DNA from: Siphonodentalium dalli
Taxonomy: Eukaryota > Mollusca > Scaphopoda > Gadilida > Siphonodentaliidae
NCBI GenBank assembly: GCA_032622095.1
Contig: CP136064.1
Coordinates: 172,248,310-172,312,309, forward strand
Length of the DNA: 64,000 bases
Direction: 5' to 3'
Shown: positions 22,028 through 35,900 of the stretch, piece by piece
How positions within the stretch are numbered: the stretch's first letter is position 1
How the letters are laid out: the number at the start of each line of letters is the position of its first letter
Notes under the pieces: model-generated
Database searches by the model: none
The model's input: only the letters and a program-made list of their open reading frames with translations
Told to the model about the DNA's origin: nothing
Program-made: the position numbers and the translations under genes

Positions 22028-22819
22028 TGGACTGTCGCTGGTAGTGTGCCAAGATATGAACGACAAACTTCTTACAAAATGTTTTATGGTTTATGCCAGC
22101 ATAGCAAAGTGGATGTCAGACCTAATAACTTCAAACTGTATGCGTAGCACCACACCGCCCCCGGACTAGCAGCAAAATACTAGTATGAAGGGTCGACTGG
22201 TAACCGAGAGTGACCCCTCGGCTATCTATACGAGTCAACAAAGGATACAGGATAGTAAAATGGCTGATCATTCTGTCGTCATACATGTAATTTTTCACAT
22301 GATATGTGTATTAAATATAGGTGTTTGCATATCACAATGGAAAAGGAACGTAGCTGTAATACATAGTAAAGATAAGGGGATGTTTTATGGTTCTGTTGCC
22401 AAATTTGTACAGGTATATATACAGGTTTCCTCGTCCATCGTGATGAAAACATTGTGAGGCATGATCCAGAAGCGGTTTACAGAAATTTGGAAAAGAGATT
22501 TGGAACGTACATACCCAAGTAAAGTTAAATAGACAATTTTTGAACAGTTGAAAAAGGTTCCCACATTTTGGAAAGATCGAAATAACACCGGAGAGCGTCA
22601 TCAGCTGCAAGCGCTTGATTATATGGCTTCCAAACCGGTTGCCATATTATTCCTTTTCGGCACTTAATTTATCCAATAAAACATGGTTTACATCAAAGCG
22701 GACATTAGAATGCTGGAAAATTTGTCCGGCAATGTTACAGACAAGTCTTCGAAGGAGACTGTAGTGTGCCAATATATGAAAGACAAACAACTTACACAAG
22801 GCGCATACCGCAACATTTT

Positions 22820-23251
22820 AGGGTACGTTCATATACTGGCAAGTTTGCACGGTATAAATGGGTTGCAGGCATTTCGTCGTAGAAATCGATATGGTGTCAG
22901 AATATTAAAGGAAAACAAGCATATACAATGCACCTGTACCACAATTAACTATAAATACGAAGTACAATCTCTGCATGTAGTTCTACCTGTAGCGATGCTA
23001 TACCAGAAGTTGCCTGTAAATAGCATGCAATTATCTCACAAGAATCAATCATACATGTATTTAAAGGCAAAAGCCAGTAGCATGCAGCGTTACAAGTGGA
23101 ACAACACACATCTCGTGTTCGCTTTGGTAAAGATGCATGTAAAATGCATGTTTCGATCAATTAATTTTCTGACACCATGCATGTGGTCTTCTATGATGAA
23201 ATGCCTGCAAAACATACCGTGCAAACTTAGCAGCGTATGAACGTAACCCTT
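22820..23251. mobile_element. MITE family C, third copy in unit 1
   Basis: Best-preserved ends of the family: agggtacgttcatatactgg on the left and the inverse of cgtatgaacgtaaccct on the right, continuing into gtttgcacggtat on both sides. A 185-codon forward frame (22683-23240) runs across it, but the unit 2 copy is broken by indels, so it is not a gene. Unit 2: 46236-46648. Confidence 0.78.
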
Positions 23252-23480
23252 AATCCACGTTCAGTAAGATCTAATTTCTTAAGTTGTTATATATTTGCCC
23301 GAAATTAACTTTTAAATATCTGACAAGAATCGATTGTGCAAAAAAAAAATCTAATAAGCAATAAAGCAATTGAAGAATCATATTCTGTTATTGCAATATT
23401 TATCATTCAAAATGTACAACAGATAGCCATATATGAAGAATTTCATGAACATATTGCAATTTTGCCGGCTGTGTGAACAG

Positions 23481-23962
23481 CTACTACTATGGGGGGTTTG
23501 GGATTTCTCCCGGGAAGATTTGAAAGGGGCGGAACCCCTCTCCTACAACCCACTTGTGAATTTTAATTTGAAACATGATATGGTATAACATAAGCATGAA
23601 TCGGTGAGATGAAAATGAAAATGATCTTCTTTTTTTTTTATAGTTTTGTTGGCTTTCTTTTTTCTTCGGTTTGGTATTGCTGTTGTTGATGCTGTGGCTG
23701 GGTCTGAGTCGGAACTGGAGATTTCTTCTGTTTTTTCTGCTTTCCCCGTGGTTGAGGGTTTTTTGACATGTATATATTCTCTTCTTTTATTTTGATGATT
23801 CCTTGTGCAGGGTCCCGCTCGTCTGGTCCTCTGTATATATGGTGATCCCTCAGCAGGAAGAAATCGCGGTTGGTGATTGGATATTTCATTCCTGCTGCGT
23901 GGTGTTCGAGAATCGCATCTTTGATGTCATCACGCTCTTGTTCGACCTGATGTGGTGTTGGT
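23481..23962 (-). mobile_element. Retroelement-like insertion, family F, second copy in unit 1 (482 bp)
   Basis: Flanked by an 11-base duplication, tgtgtgaacag (23470-23480 and 23963-23973); unit 2 has the uninterrupted site. The reverse strand encodes RDDIKDAILEHHAAGMKYPI and FFLLRDHHIYRGPDERDP, then a lysine/glutamine-rich tail to a stop at 23638. This matches the end of the 13894-15047 insert (RIKTAIVTHHAAG, FLLR, RDKTER). Both end with a ggagaggg...cccgggg/a hairpin-like 3' part. The 5' end is truncated and a tagtag tail adjoins the left duplication, as expected for target-primed retrotransposition. Confidence 0.78.
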
Positions 23963-24714
23963 TGTGTGAACAGACTGAGAATAAGACGTTATGCTGGTCG
24001 TGTCGCGACATCCCCTCTGTTTCGGAGCTGGTGCAGATCTACTGGACCAGGCTGTATTAGCTTGGTGGGATAAAACAATGTTGTCAGGAAAATAACCAAC
24101 TAATCAGTGATGGTGGCAGCATGGAAGCCGACTGCCAGAATTCTGCGTCGCTTGTGACAAACCATAAGCAAGTTTCACATGTATGGGGACTTCTGGCTTG
24201 GATTGACACAGCTATTAATCAAGGGGTTCTGTAAGTTTGGGTCACGTATGTGTGTTCTAGCGGGAAGTATACATGTATACTCATGACCTCTTAAAGTACC
24301 CACTCCACGGATTATAATCAAATAAACTAAGTGTACTGATTGTCTGTTGTAAGTGTTGGCTTTTCTGACGAGTACAACGTTGCGTATCGCAGCGATAAAT
24401 ATATCGATTGCATGTTCATATATATAGATTTTCAAAACCTATGGCGAAGAGCGTTTATTTTTTCAGTGACCGCTAGCCATACAGCGCATATATTATAAAT
24501 TCTTAGACGATTCTGATCACATAGCGTTTCGTATATAGGATCTAAACGACGTCCTCATGTCATGCATCCCATTTGTATGTACTCGCTATTCTGTTGAAAT
24601 CTGCATGGTTCCAGTTTGTGCGATCTCAGTTATATGTGTAGGGGTTCTCGGCATCGCAGAATTGTTTAAATATATAATAAGTATAAACTAGAGGTGGGAC
24701 TCTCCCAGTGGGAC

Positions 24715-25174
24715 TAAGTATAGCTGAATAGGTCATTGTCGCATGGTTTCGAGCAAAAAGACACCCAGCAGGATCTTTCAAACGGGCAAAACGACACCCA
24801 GGGTGTCCCAAACAAGCAAAATGACACCCAGGATCTCAAAGTCTCACCAAACAACGGGAATTTTGTTTAGTCGTCTGCTATTAATATTATGATAATTATT
24901 TGTTTGTGATCGGAGTGAAATATCAACGAAATTTAAATGGGCTTTGGGTCTGACTGTATGGCAGCGCAGTTCCGTATCCTTGATATATATAGTTGGACCA
25001 ATATTAATAGCAGACGACTAAACAAAATTCCCGTTATTTGGTGATACTTTGAGATCCTGGGTGTCATTTTGCTTGTTTGGGACACCGTGTGTGTCTCTTT
25101 GTCCGTTTGGGAGATCCTGTGTGTCTTTTGGCTCGAAACCATGCGACAATGACCTATATATTCAGCCTAAGTAT
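24715..25174. repeat. Fold-back element A, unit 2
   Basis: Same inverted-arm element as at 421-870. It carries two private TA expansions, one in the loop (near 24984) and one near the outer end of the right arm (near 25155). Confidence 0.85.
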
Positions 25175-27113
25175 ACCCCCGCAGTGCAACTGGGCTAAAC
25201 CAAAGTTGGTATATCTCTTCCTAAACACGTGTTATATAGTTTCCGGGGTATAAACTAATAAATAAGAGTCGAAGATATCTGTCCGGAAACGCTTTTATCA
25301 ATTACTATTGATTTTATATGGACAATTTTCTTATATAATGCGATGAATGGGACATTATTTCGTTACTATTTTAAACGTCCCAAATTTATTGCATGTATAT
25401 TATACCAGAACATTCGAAATAAAATCAATATTATTTGATAGAAGCGTTTCCTTACTAGTAAAAAATCGGAACGACCTCATAGTGGTAAATATCTGTGCCA
25501 ATTTTAAACCAAAAAATACTGACAAATGTAGGAACACAAGCTCGGATAAAGTTGCGTCCACGGTCGGACGGATGGCAAGCGCATAGTCCCCAGTATGTTA
25601 GCATTGTTAGTGTTCTAAAATTAATAATTTTTGGAAAATCAAATAATCTTGTCTATATTTGCGTCGTGGGTTTGAAGAATTTCCGAATTGTTTCAAAGTT
25701 GCATCATATAGTTTTCTATAACAAAAAAGCCTTCCCCGCCCCTATGCACTGCCCTATATGCGCCGCCGTCCCTTATACTCGGCTGCTGTACGTTATGGTA
25801 TAGTATACGTCTCTTGCATACTATCACAACTTAAAGCACATGCGTATATAGGAACGGTGCATAAGGACAGTACAGGAGGTGGGACAGTGTATCGCGTTAC
25901 AAGCCCCAGTGCTGTACATACAAGGCAAGCCTGCCAATGTGCGAACGGGCACTAAATTTATCGTAAAGAGCGTTTATTCTGCCATCACATCAGAGCGTTA
26001 AATATTAAAGAGCGTTCTTAGTAAGATGTTATACTTATTATCATCAACTTGGGGCGCTTTGCGACGCCAGTGTGTTGCCGATGACATTGACTGTAAGTTT
26101 AAAGGGGTACTATACACTAAATCCGGTAATTCATGGGACCATCTCCTTTTATACTGAACAGAATATATGTAACAAATGAATGAATTTGAGCCATGGTATA
26201 GTACAAATACACCCATGTGCTCTATGAACGATGCAAAACAACGTGGTAAGTATAATGAAAATGAATTTATGACTCCAGTTAAAAGGAGATTTAGTGTACA
26301 GTACCCATTTAAGTAAAATGGGGCTAATTTGGTGTCTTGTCGCAAAAAAGTTATCTTTTCATAATCAACTCTGTTATCACTTGAATGCGGTTCGATGTCA
26401 CGTCACATTCTCTGTAGTCATATAAGCCTCTTATTTCGGTGTGCATTTTTTTAACGCTGCCGAATTTCGTCACGGTAAGAATTTTCGATTTTTATACATT
26501 AATTGTTTGACGTCGTTAACATTGCACACACGATTCAACCAACACATAGCATTGCTATTTGAAGAAGAATTGAGCATGTATTTCAGTCAAAAACTTACAA
26601 CTTCTGGCACTGCTCCGGTTACTATTCCGGGTACTGAATTTTCACAACTGTAGTTCTCTCGAATAGTGTAAGCATGCAGTGTGAACTCCACCCACAAATA
26701 AAAGCGAAAACTCTTGCGGTGACACTCTTTTCCGGCGTTCAAGTAGAAATTTCGAAGACGAAGAGGTGTACTTTTGTGCTACACTTTTCTCATACGAGAC
26801 GGCATATATGCTCCATTTATAGCTATATATCTTGGAATGTCTGGCCTATACTTCATAACGTGGAGAAATAATAGAATAACTTTGAAATATGATCCATTAT
26901 TTTTAGCTTGAAATTCGACAGCGTTGATAAAATGCACACCGATAAAGCCGGGGACATAATAACTATACAGAGAAAGACGGCACACCGAACCGCATTCAAG
27001 TAATTGTACAGAGTGTGATAATATGGACATTCCATCATGCAAGAATGTGACCTGTATTCACTGTTTACTCATATTTGTTATGTATTATCTTTGATATCTA
27101 TAAGGTTACGTCC

Positions 27114-27497
27114 ACATGCTGGCAGGCGTTTCATCGTAGAAAATCACATGGTGCCAGAATATGAACGGAAATAGGCATATAACATGCATCTTTACCAAAG
27201 CGAACGACATGAGACGTTTATGAAATTTCACTTGTAACGGCGCTGCTGGCATTTGCCTTCAAATACCTGTATGATTGATTATTACGAGATAATTGCATGT
27301 TTTCATGGGCAAATTCAGGTAGCATCACTATACAGGTGGAACTACAGAGATTTTATTTCTCACTATATATATATAGATAGCTGTTGTACAGATGCATTTT
27401 ACATGCATTTCTGTTCATACTCTGGCATCATATCCTGTTCTACGATGTAAAGCCTGCAAATCATACCGTGCAAACTTGACAGTGTGTGAACGTACCC
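27114..27497. mobile_element. MITE family C, upstream copy in unit 2
   Basis: Unit 2 counterpart of 2911-3303, with the same terminal inverted repeats. Confidence 0.75.
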
Positions 27498-27731
27498 TAA
27501 ATATATGGGCAAGATGTGTGCATTATCCCTATTTTTGAATTATGGAACTTTTCGTCATTTATAAAATATTTTGTTACGGGGGAACAACATGTTGATAGCT
27601 CGCCAAGATTAGAAACTGTTCTGTTGATTTAGATGTGTCACCGTGTTGCCTTCGGTCAAATGTTGGGTGTTGGCTAAACAATAGATTAAGTGAGAGATTA
27701 TCCGATTATATTGTTTCACATAGACCGGTTA

Positions 27732-27823
27732 ATTGGGCTGTCGTCGGGGTGGTCACGTGACGCGATTATAATCAATATGACCGGCCAATAAAATTGTCAT
27801 GAGTGAAAGTGAGTCTATATATA
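27732..27823 (+). promoter_or_regulatory. cdc25 promoter block, unit 2
   Basis: Same four sites as unit 1: ATTGG 27732-27736, CACGTG 27754-27759, CCAAT 27785-27789, TATATATA 27816-27823. Every site and spacing is preserved. Confidence 0.6.
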
Positions 27824-27844
27824 CTGACTGGTTACCATTTCTTG

Positions 27845-27899
27845 CAATAATTTTTTCATTCGATTACTTTGGGAGTCAGATTTACTTTTACAATAGAAG
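27845..27899 (+). other. Predicted non-coding exon 1 of cdc25, unit 2
   Basis: Same position and donor as in unit 1. Confidence 0.5.
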
Positions 27900-28921
27900 G
27901 TAAGTAATATACCATGCAGTAAGTAATATACCAGTAACAGATAGCGAGAATGATGCATCATGTGATTTATTCTATCCAACAATCACACATGATGGGAGGT
28001 ATATAGTGGGTCTTTAATACTAATTATAAATTTATTTTTCATAATTTGACTGTGAAATTGTAAATATATATCATGGGACATATACTCCTCCCAGAATGTT
28101 AAAACAAGTTTTAATTACTCCAATTTTTGCGGTGTTAGAAAATGTTCGATAAAAATAGTTTCTTTGTTGAGAATTATTACACCAAATTTTCAGAGAATAT
28201 AGTTTAACATGTAGGCCTATGTAAATTACTGATGGAACACCTTATATTGCAGAATAATCTAAATGGGAAGTAAATTATGTTCTGAAAGTATATTTTAAAA
28301 TGCACTTAGAAAATCATGTTACGTTATAGATGAGCACCTGCATGGGCTCAACACAAGTCTATACATTAGCAGTCGACTCGGAACATTTCAATATTTTCTC
28401 GAATATAGTTATTTTCTCCAGATTATCTTCCAGTCTGCTGGAATTCATAATTATGGGGTCTTGTGGCTTCTTTACCGACCAATTATAACCACCTTCACGC
28501 CTGCTATTATGGGAAACGTTCAACTGGTACATGTTTTCAAGAAGAACGTATATAATATGTTACGAACGTTCATGTTGTAAGCTTTAACACGTTTCGAATT
28601 CTGTCAGGAAAAAATCCAATGAAGGTCTCGTATAAAGAGCGTCTACGAAAAGCGGCAAGTAATAAAGAGCGTTATCAATTATGGAATTTTCTGCTCGATT
28701 TCGACGTATTACATAGGATGGTGACTGAATTTTCGTGATGCCCTTGTGATAAGAATAATGGTCATCGCAAGTATTTCCACTTTTCTTTTGCCTGCATTCT
28801 AAGCGGAAAAAAGGCTTATGGAAATGTGACTATGTTGTGTCAAATCGGACCGGCAAGTAAAAATAACATAGAACATATTGAATATGTCCAACCACCTGAT
28901 ACATTGTTCAAGTAACCATAT

Positions 28922-29263
28922 CACCCGGATTACAGGCGAGCATTACAAAACAGAATTCTAAATTCACTTTTATTAGAAATCGGTTTAACTTTAATCCACT
29001 GATTCAAGTCTGCCAAGCTGTGCCCGAAATCTCGACCCGCCCTCTGTGCCCTATTATAATCGTATTAATGTTTGGCGTGTACATGTGACTGTGTGTGACC
29101 ACCACCCGGACTACATGCGAGAATTACAAAAACCGAATACTAAATTCACTTTTATTAGAAATCGGTTTACCGTTAATCCACTAATTCAAGCCGTGCCACA
29201 AATCTCGTCCTATGTGCCCTATAATCGGCTTAATGTTTGGTGTGGACTTGTGACTGTAGGTTG
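28922..29263. repeat. 181-bp direct duplication in cdc25 intron 1, unit 2
   Basis: Copies start at 28922 and 29103. An open frame of 72 codons (29046-29264) crosses it only in this unit, so it is not taken as coding. Confidence 0.75.
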
Positions 29264-29943
29264 ACACGTTCAATACACTATTAGTAGCATGTGGTGTCCT
29301 CACATATACAGTGGGATATATGTGCTAAAGCAAAACAAGAGGTATATTTAACGAAATCCTCCAAAAATAAAGCTTCGTCTATTTCAATAACAAGTTATGA
29401 CTCGTTTGGAATTATTAGTTAGATATACCTGTTCGAGGGAAGGTTCCAATGGCTGCATATTTGATGACTATTTTGTGATAAGTTTGCATGCTTCTTATCC
29501 GATTCGTATAACTTAAAGAGTCCCTATCCCATTTCGCAGGATACACCAATACACGTATACTACCATACTACCTTTTTATTTTTTGACTATTCATACCTCA
29601 GATACCCGAAAAATCAAAAGTCGCGTTTGGAAAGAGCTTTTTATTTTTCTCATTGCACATTTTAGCGATATATGGAATTGCGTTTTAATAGTATTAATTA
29701 TACTTGTATTTATTGTATAAGTTAGATGCTTTCGGTGTGTTCATGGCGCATGAATAATGTCGATTGCAAGTGATATTTATTATTATTTGCCTCATGACCG
29801 AAATATGTATTTAGGAAAAAAGCTGCCTAATTTGTGACAAATCGGAGTTGATAGCTTTAATGAATTTCAGGGAAAACATTGAAAAAACATTGGAGTCTCA
29901 AGGAATTATTTCATATAACTATATTATATTTCACGTCAGACAC

Positions 29944-32900
29944 ATGGAATTAGAAAATTCAGAAAGTTCACCAACAACTGCAATCTCGGAGTAACCTGTT
30001 GCTATCGGTTGCCTGTCAATCATACCCCCTGGCTAAGATTATGTTGGGAGGACATGCATGTGCGCAACTTAACATCTTGTGCGCTAGTTGCAGCACAATT
30101 GATTTATTTCCCTCAACACGCTTTGGTCTGCGTTTTATTGTGCATATAAATGCGGAAAATCCAATTGATGATTATAGAAGTAGTGTGAAATTTAGAACCA
30201 AGTTGAGTAAGCGCGACTGTACTTCGGCTCGCAGATGTGAACAACTTGTCAATTGATACTGGTTGTTTTAAATCCTTCCGTAAAACACACGGCTTTTATT
30301 ATAGCCGTCGTAAATATTGTGTTTCAGAACAAAGATGCTATTCGGAGGTACCCCTGTGAGATTCTCGCTACCCAACGGCCTTAAGTCGGACTGCTTTGAA
30401 GACACCGACGACGAACACATGGACATTGGGGATGCAATAACGCCTATATTCAAGAAATTTCGAGTCACACCTGAGAACGAAGAATGTGGAAGTTCCAGCA
30501 GCGAAAACAAGAGCGATGAGGTAACTGAATAAACATTACGAGTATATAAGACGGTTGAATCTGATTTCTAGTTCATATTGTCAGTGCCTTGTACTCTGAG
30601 CGGATTTACACATTTCATAAGATGAAGAGGACATCAAGTATGCTTGAAAACTGGGAGTCACCCGAATGCGTTCGTCCTCAGGTATATATTATGGAGCTCC
30701 TGATTTTGCATTGCACACATTCATCCTTTAATCGGATTGTAACTGGACAAGACACGAAATACTATAATCACAGCATTATATAGTCTTAGAGAGAAACAAA
30801 CTAACGAAAGTGATAATAATTTTCCGATTGTTAATTTTTTTCCGTACTGACAGAGACAAACGCTATTATTTGACCATGTCACGAATTGACTAACAAGGAA
30901 CGATCCTTATTGTTCCATGCCAAGGAACAGTTTTGTTTTTACTTGAATTAAGCCTTTCTGAGGCATAAACAGTCTCGTAAAAGTATATCATATATTTGCC
31001 AACATTCTCTAACCAAGGCGATAATGTTTTATGCCAAAACAAAATGCGTGCTTGTTTCCGGTAACCACCTGCCAATTCTCAAACACTCCGAGCAAAAATA
31101 TTTTTCTCAATTTTGGACTTTTTCATCGCAAATTATATTATATTTCCTGGATCATGGTCGATACTCTAAGCATGAACGTCCCTGTTCTCAATGTAAACAC
31201 TCCCCTGTCCTCTGTCTGCATACTATTTAAAGACACATGTCGGTTTTCGACTGATATGTTGAGCTTTCACTGTGTTTCCACTTAGCGCAGGGACGTTGCT
31301 AGAAGGTATCCGCATCCACATTAACCGCACCGCCCCTCTTGAACCATGCATCTTCCACTTATGTTGGAACTGGTCACAACTGGTCACGGTGCCTTGATCT
31401 TTCCAACTGTTGGAAATATTCAACGTGACACCCGCTAAGGTAGGAAAGGTAATGGCCATGACAGGCCAAAATGTTAACAAAAAGTCGAAAATATGCGATC
31501 GTTGGTCTAAAAATAACAACTAATTACATTTTATAAAATCAAATTATTCAAACCTATTTCTGATGTGAAATTTCGAACTAATGTTGTGTTAATCATGAAG
31601 TTTCCAACTGTTGCACATTGGAGGGGGCGAGACACTCTACCCCATTCCCTGCTTCGACAACCCATAACCTGACGAATCTATTAAAATTAACGTGCTTCTT
31701 TCTATAATTTCCTAGTATTGCATTTCCCTTTCTTACCCAACAGTTCCAAATACGGCGCAGATCTGGATTAAACATGAGACGACACAAGTCATACAGCGGA
31801 ACATCATCGAGCTCGCTGACTATATCGCCGCCAAGAATTGATCTATCGGCAAGCGCATGTGTCATGGACGCCGTAATCAAAATGAACGTGACGACGGAGC
31901 TTATTGGTGACGCATCTATGGTACGTTCCTTGTTACACGTGTTTGTGCATTCTTATTTCGTGTAATTATGTTTAAAGATGCCCCATCCTATTTGACACCA
32001 AAAAATAGTAAACTTTTTCCTAAACGCCAAACGCCATTCGTAGCATAGACATCACGACCCCTCACAACATCAGCCGAAATAATACTACGAGACTGAATTT
32101 GCCATGCAACATTGCTTAAATAACGCTCTTTATGAAAACAGATAATTGGCAAACTGTTTATAAAAGCGCCTTTGCTTGTTGTTTAACACCCTTTCTCATT
32201 CACCTACCTATACTATGTTTGTCAAAAACTTGAAAAAAAAATACTGTGAAATACATTATAAAGGAACAGGTATTAACCTAGAAATAGATTACGTGAGTTA
32301 TTATTGCAATGTTATAGAGTTCCCTGTCAGATCTTCAAAAACTGTCCAAGTTTTGAACTGATGGAATATAATCTCTCTATGTGCGTAGCCAGAGTAGAGA
32401 TGCATGGCATGTTCTAAGTCATATAGAGAATCTGAATGGATTGTTTCACTTTTCAGGTCCATACATTGCCACTAGTTCCAAGCGAACACACGGATCTTCG
32501 TTCAGTTAGTCCTGCCACTGTGAGTATATCATCATCAATCATCAATGTTAGACTAAGTCGCGATGACTTTTACACCTTGCAATAATAAATGATTAAAGTA
32601 TTTAGATGGAACGACTGTGAGAGTTATTGTATGGATTACTGGATATACTATTTTTGCACCAGAAAACAGCATCGATTTGTTCCTTGAACTCGACTGGTTT
32701 GTTTGCTTCAACAATATGGTCTGGAAGATTGTTCCACGACGACACATTCCTTACGCACATTTTTATTCTTTTTTGTATCTTCAGTTTGTGTTCTCGTGTT
32801 CTTTCGTATGCCGCTTTTTCGAAAAGAATTGTATTGTCGATATTATAGTATCCATGCATCAGTTTAATCTCAATTTATTTCACGACGTAAATTTTGATTC

Positions 32901-35900
32901 CTAGTCAAATTCATTTTGAATTGTAACATCTTCTATTGACTATAGATTCAGCTTAAATATGCAGCAACATTTAGCCATAGGAACGGGAATATATATAAGC
33001 TCGTGGTTTGTGTCCTCTGTCACGTGCACACTTATTTTATGTGCAATTATTTTTAATATAAAAGCAAATTAAACCATTTTTTATATGTTGTATTAATAAT
33101 ATGGAGGAATAATTGAAATCATGAGGTATACATTCAGCACACGGTAATCTATATGCGATGTTTATTAATTTTATTGAAAGACATTAATTCAATTATCCCA
33201 TTCTTTACTCCAAACTGCAAGACATAGTTCATTCCCCTGCTACGCTGGACTGAACACTGCCAACATGTACACAGAATGAGAGGAAATCACTCATTTTTGT
33301 ATTTAAGACTATTGTCAGTTACACTTTATTCTGCATTATTATGAGAAACCAAAATGTCCATATGCATTTGCAAATTGGCTGGATCAAGCCAGAATGAATT
33401 GTAACTGACAAAACATTTGAACAAACACGTGTTATATTTATGATGGCAGCGGTCAGACCAGGGTATCTAGGGGACTGAACTCTATCTAGCAGCGTGTCTT
33501 TTTACTCAGATATAAACTATATGTTTCCCTCCGCAGGTACACCAGCTTATACGAGGAGAATACAAAGATGTGATAGACAACCACGTGATCATCGATTGCA
33601 GATACCCGTATGAATACGAAGGCGGACACATAGATGTAAGTGTACTTCAGTCAAGTTCATGCAATGCAAATCAGCAATTAGACCTCTAGTTCACCGTTAA
33701 GATTAATTGTATATTACCCGCTAATTAGGATTTCGGGTAAGAACAGTGGCATGTACGTGCCTGGTGCAAGGGTCTTAATACAATAGCCTATTTAATTCGG
33801 TCGCTTGAAACGAACACAAAAACGGTGTACAGACTTAATATACCGGTGGGAGTGGGGGAGTGCACACATAACTTGACCGATGTCATAGATAATTTCCAAC
33901 TGTTGTCACCTTATTAAAACTTATGAGACGAACGCTCTTTAATCATACCGTATCAGAATATACTAAATAGGAATGATATTTATTACTTCGTTCTGCAATC
34001 CCCGGATCCGATATGTGATGATACAAAGGGGACCATTGCTATACGTATAATTCGAGGATTCAAACCGTTGACGGTGATTCTGGACTGACACAACACTGCT
34101 TCGGTTACTCGCATTTCTGTCGTATTATTTATTGACTTTGAATTAAACAAGTAACCTCAACTATAAAACAAATCGGAGCACCCTCTATTCGTAAAGTTTG
34201 AACTTGATTCCATTTATATTGGGATCAACTAAATATATGTTCGAAACTAATTGTTGCGTATATATATATAAGGTGAATATAAAAAGCTGTTGCTATATAT
34301 AGAAATCGTTATGCTACCTAGCCATCATTCAGCGTTCACTGCATATAAACCCTCATTCGTTAGACATGTGGTTGCATATTTATCCCATACTATTTCTGTG
34401 CAAATTTTACACAACCATAATCCTTATTATTATGACCCCACTCTGTATGGGCGTATACTGGATTGACCTTGTCCATCCGTCCGGATATTTATCCCTCCAT
34501 TTTACAGTCGAGACGTTCCAGCCGCCCATTGGGCAGATATATATGTCACACACCGGTCGTCGGACCTGAATGAAATTTGCTATGGATTTTTCACGACTGA
34601 CTGTTCAATCGTTTTCCCCCCTGATTTCCATTCTAGGGTTATTCATCTTTGTTTATCCGGGTTTTTTTTTTGTCCGTCGGAACAGATTATCTCACCGGTT
34701 GACGAATTTGAGTGTTCAATCGTTTTCCCCGGTTTTCCGTTCTAGTTTTATTTACCATAGCCTATTGATGTGTAGAATACAGCATGCTATTTTTAATCCT
34801 TCTAGGGTGCCCTGAACTTGCACACAGAAGAATTGATCGCGAGATACTTACTGGATAATTCAGCACCAACAGGAAAGACAGTTTTAGTGTTCCACTGCGA
34901 ATTCTCATCCAAGAGAGGTCCAAAACTGTGAGTTAGCACTTTTTCATATACTGAATGGATCCCTTCCATGACTGGAGCTTCCTGAAAATTTGCGAAAACC
35001 TGCACCAATGCATTTTCTTATATATGCGAATATCCAATAGTGAGCCTCGCTTATATAAGAGAATATATTGGCTTAACAATACTTACCTTGACATTGTAAG
35101 CCAGTGCATTCTCTTATATGTGCGATGCTTCCGGTGTTGCCTTCACAACGGAACAGTAAAGAGGGTTTTGCATTTATCCTTCCAAATTACGTATACATGT
35201 ACACTTAATTTGTAGAGATCAATTAGCCATATTCATCTACGGTTTAACAAATCACAGCGAATATCCCAAGTGGTCGAAAGATACTTGGCCTATTGTAAAT
35301 TCCAGTTTACAATCCCAATATATGTGTATGTAAATATGTGTGTGTGAAATTGGACAACTTAGTTCTACAACCTTTGACTGACCTTTTCCCCCATTGCAGG
35401 TTACGTTATTTGCGACAGAAAGATCGAGAGGTCAATATAGAGAACTACCCCGCCCTGTGCTATCCAGAAATTTACATTCTAGAAGGTGGATACCGAGCAT
35501 TCTACGACAATAGCAAGGTACGTTACAGTTCACGTATTCAAATCACTCGTTTTATAGTATGGCTTAATTGTTTCACATGTACCACAGTAGTCATGGCATA
35601 CTGTACGTGCTGAGTTAAAATTATAAACTTTACGGACAATTTCTGTAGAGCTGTGAGCGACATACTTAACTGTCATGTATAGTAATTATGGTGGACAATT
35701 GTCACCAAGCTTCCCCGCAGTAAGTCAGCACACATATACACCTTGTCACTAAGTCGCGGCCTTATTGGATCCATCCAGCCTCGTTCCGTGGTTTTAGTGC
35801 TACAGGTCGAAGTTCTGGAGTAGCATTTCCATATATGGAAGTCATGCTGAATATTCAAAAGCCCCACATATGAAAATGCTACTCCCGAACTTTGACATGT

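Larger units (their letters stand above)
1..24292. repeat. Tandem array unit 1 (cdc25-bearing, 24.3 kb)
   Basis: The sequence starting at base 1 (aaagtacccactccacgg) recurs at 24293 and again at 47156, and the bases after it stay alignable for the whole unit. Offsets are 24292 (unit 1 to 2) and 22863 (unit 2 to 3). This unit carries one complete cdc25 gene and two retroelement insertions absent from unit 2 (13894-15047 and 23481-23962). It keeps a full palindrome at 1790-2105 that units 2 and 3 have lost. Confidence 0.95.

Noticed and set aside
22683-23240. 185-codon open frame in the spacer
   Set aside because: It crosses a family C MITE and is broken by indels in unit 2.
29991-29993. In-frame TAA near the start of cdc25 copy 2
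   Set aside because: Phase requires the exon to end at 29990, so the TAA is intronic and is part of a better donor (gtaacc).
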